Shown here in pieces: positions 22,761-23,429 of a DNA stretch of 23,429 bases. This DNA is from Helicobacteraceae bacterium (GTDB taxonomy: Bacteria; Campylobacterota; Campylobacteria; Campylobacterales; Sulfurimonadaceae): positions 1 to 23,429 of the forward strand of contig JALSUN010000197.1 in assembly GCA_027061425.1 (NCBI GenBank), given 5' to 3'. Position 1 is the stretch's first letter. Every line of letters begins with the position of its first letter. Position numbers and translations under genes: made by a program. Under the pieces are notes generated by a model. The model was not told the origin of the DNA and did not search any database. It saw nothing but the letters and a program-made list of their open reading frames with translations.

Positions 22761-23336
22761 TTATTTAAACTTCTTGCGCTTAGTAATAAGTTCATCTTGC
22801 AGTTGCAAAAATGCTGATCGTGTTGCGATCTCAACTGCATAGGTGGGATTTTCTTCGTAACGACCGAAATTTGCGATCCCTTTTCCTTCTGCGTATGTGG
22901 TGAAAAGTTCGCTATGATCTGCTTTAAGAACTTTGACTTTTAAAATAATGTTGAACTTGGTGGGTTGCCAGTCGACATTAGAGTTAGAGAGGGACATGGT
23001 CTCTATGTTGGGTATAAAAATAAACTGTATGCCCAATTTTTCTATTTTGGCTTCATCAAGTGTGTCTAGTTTATAGACTTTTGCAAAGACGCTTGTAAGT
23101 ACTTTGTGAAAAGCCTCCTCTGTGTCTCTGTATGGGCTGTATCGTAGTGTGTCACTGTTGCCACCTGGTGTTTCAACCTTCTCTTCTAACAACTTTTTTG
23201 GTATGTAGTAGGCTACTGTTCTATAGATGGTGACAGGACGTGTTTTTTTGACCTTTGCGATATCAGGAGCGATGGAGATGTCATGAACACAGGCAGTGAA
23301 TATAAAAAGAGAAAAAACTAAAAAAGAGTAACGCAT
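22761..23336 (-). CDS. Lipoprotein of unknown function
   Basis: A 191-residue lipoprotein: MRYSFLVFSLFIFTA precedes the lipidated C16. The mature part is mixed alpha/beta, with a Tyr-rich start (TIYRTVAYYIPKK), a probable helix DTEEAFHKVLTSVFAKVYKL, then a strand set IQFIFIPNIETMSLS and FNIILKVKVLKADHSELFTTYAEGKG, ending in a helix AVEIATRSAFLQLQDELITK. The strand/helix order recalls small outer-membrane lipoproteins that bind short ligands or partner proteins, but I cannot assign a family. The start ATG directly follows the stop codon of the upstream gene (TAAATG), so it is translated with the probable kdsB. The decayed cytochrome gene follows downstream. Confidence 0.8.
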   Translation of the reverse strand: MRYSFLVFSLFIFTACVHDISIAPDIAKVKKTRPVTIYRTVAYYIPKKLLEEKVETPGGNSDTLRYSPYRDTEEAFHKVLTSVFAKVYKLDTLDEAKIEKLGIQFIFIPNIETMSLSNSNVDWQPTKFNIILKVKVLKADHSELFTTYAEGKGIANFGRYEENPTYAVEIATRSAFLQLQDELITKRKKFK

Positions 23337-23429
23337 TTAGACCTCTTTTAAAAAGATCTCTTTTGCACGGGCAAGATCTTCCGGAGTATCAATACCAAAA
23401 CCAGTACTGGAAACTTTAACCATAGAGAT
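23337..23429 (-). CDS. kdsB: Probable KdsB (CMP-KDO synthetase), 3' end only
   Basis: Only the last 30 codons lie in the window, entering from the right edge and ending at TAA (23339-23337). The residues STGFGIDTPEDLARAKEIFL match the conserved C-terminus of 3-deoxy-manno-octulosonate cytidylyltransferase, where GIDTPEDL is the family's end signature. That enzyme makes CMP-KDO for lipopolysaccharide inner core. The stop is followed at once by the ATG of the downstream lipoprotein gene, suggesting an operon. The assignment rests on a short stretch; other nucleotidyltransferases with a similar tail are possible. Confidence 0.7.
   Translation of the reverse strand: MSMVKVSSTGFGIDTPEDLARAKEIFLKEV

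Overview
The window looks like a chromosomal piece of a free-living Campylobacterota (epsilonproteobacterial) species, probably near Sulfurovum/Sulfurimonas. The reasons are an AT-rich background with TATAAT-type -10 boxes that mostly lack clear -35 boxes, a stand-alone Aer/CetB-like PAS protein, and a MutS7 protein with a C-terminal HNH nuclease, a type known from this phylum, octocoral mitochondria and giant viruses. No rRNA, tRNA, CRISPR array, insertion sequence or prophage was seen.

Left third (1-11823): two response regulators on the minus strand (one cut by the window edge) stand divergently from a beta-helix lipoprotein gene. A terminator and a 0.4 kb intergenic stretch follow. Then comes one tightly coupled operon: DUF3450 protein, TtpC-like MotA/TolQ/ExbB-family protein, ExbB, ExbD, TonB, TPR protein, a large TonB-dependent receptor and a DUF1566 protein. 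This is the layout of the Vibrio TonB2/TtpC system with its receptor attached. The main discovery is in the promoters. The PhoB-like regulator gene, the lipoprotein gene and the TonB operon each carry TGTAAC/TGTTAC-type hexamers spaced 11 bp apart, which is the architecture of PhoB boxes. In the two plus-strand promoters four repeat positions and a -10 box exactly 10 bp further on are superimposable. I infer a phosphate-starvation-controlled outer-membrane uptake system for phosphate or a phosphorus-containing ligand: the regulator senses starvation, the TtpC-ExbB-ExbD-TonB motor powers the receptor, and the lipoprotein is a candidate surface partner.

Middle (11824-17174): on the minus strand lie a stand-alone degenerate DEAD-box-like RecA2 domain with a charged tail, a glutathione peroxidase with two credible start codons (exported and cytosolic forms), and an Aer/CetB-like PAS protein. 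Divergent from these is the 1017-residue MutS7-HNH gene.

Right part (17175-23429): a small membrane-anchored orphan, a small lipoprotein followed by dapE, rpsO with a clear promoter, leader hairpin and terminator, and two tandem paralogous PKD-domain envelope proteins sharing an unnamed C-terminal domain. A decayed cytochrome c gene with four homopolymer indels and a lost haem cysteine comes next, then an unknown lipoprotein and the 3' end of a probable kdsB.
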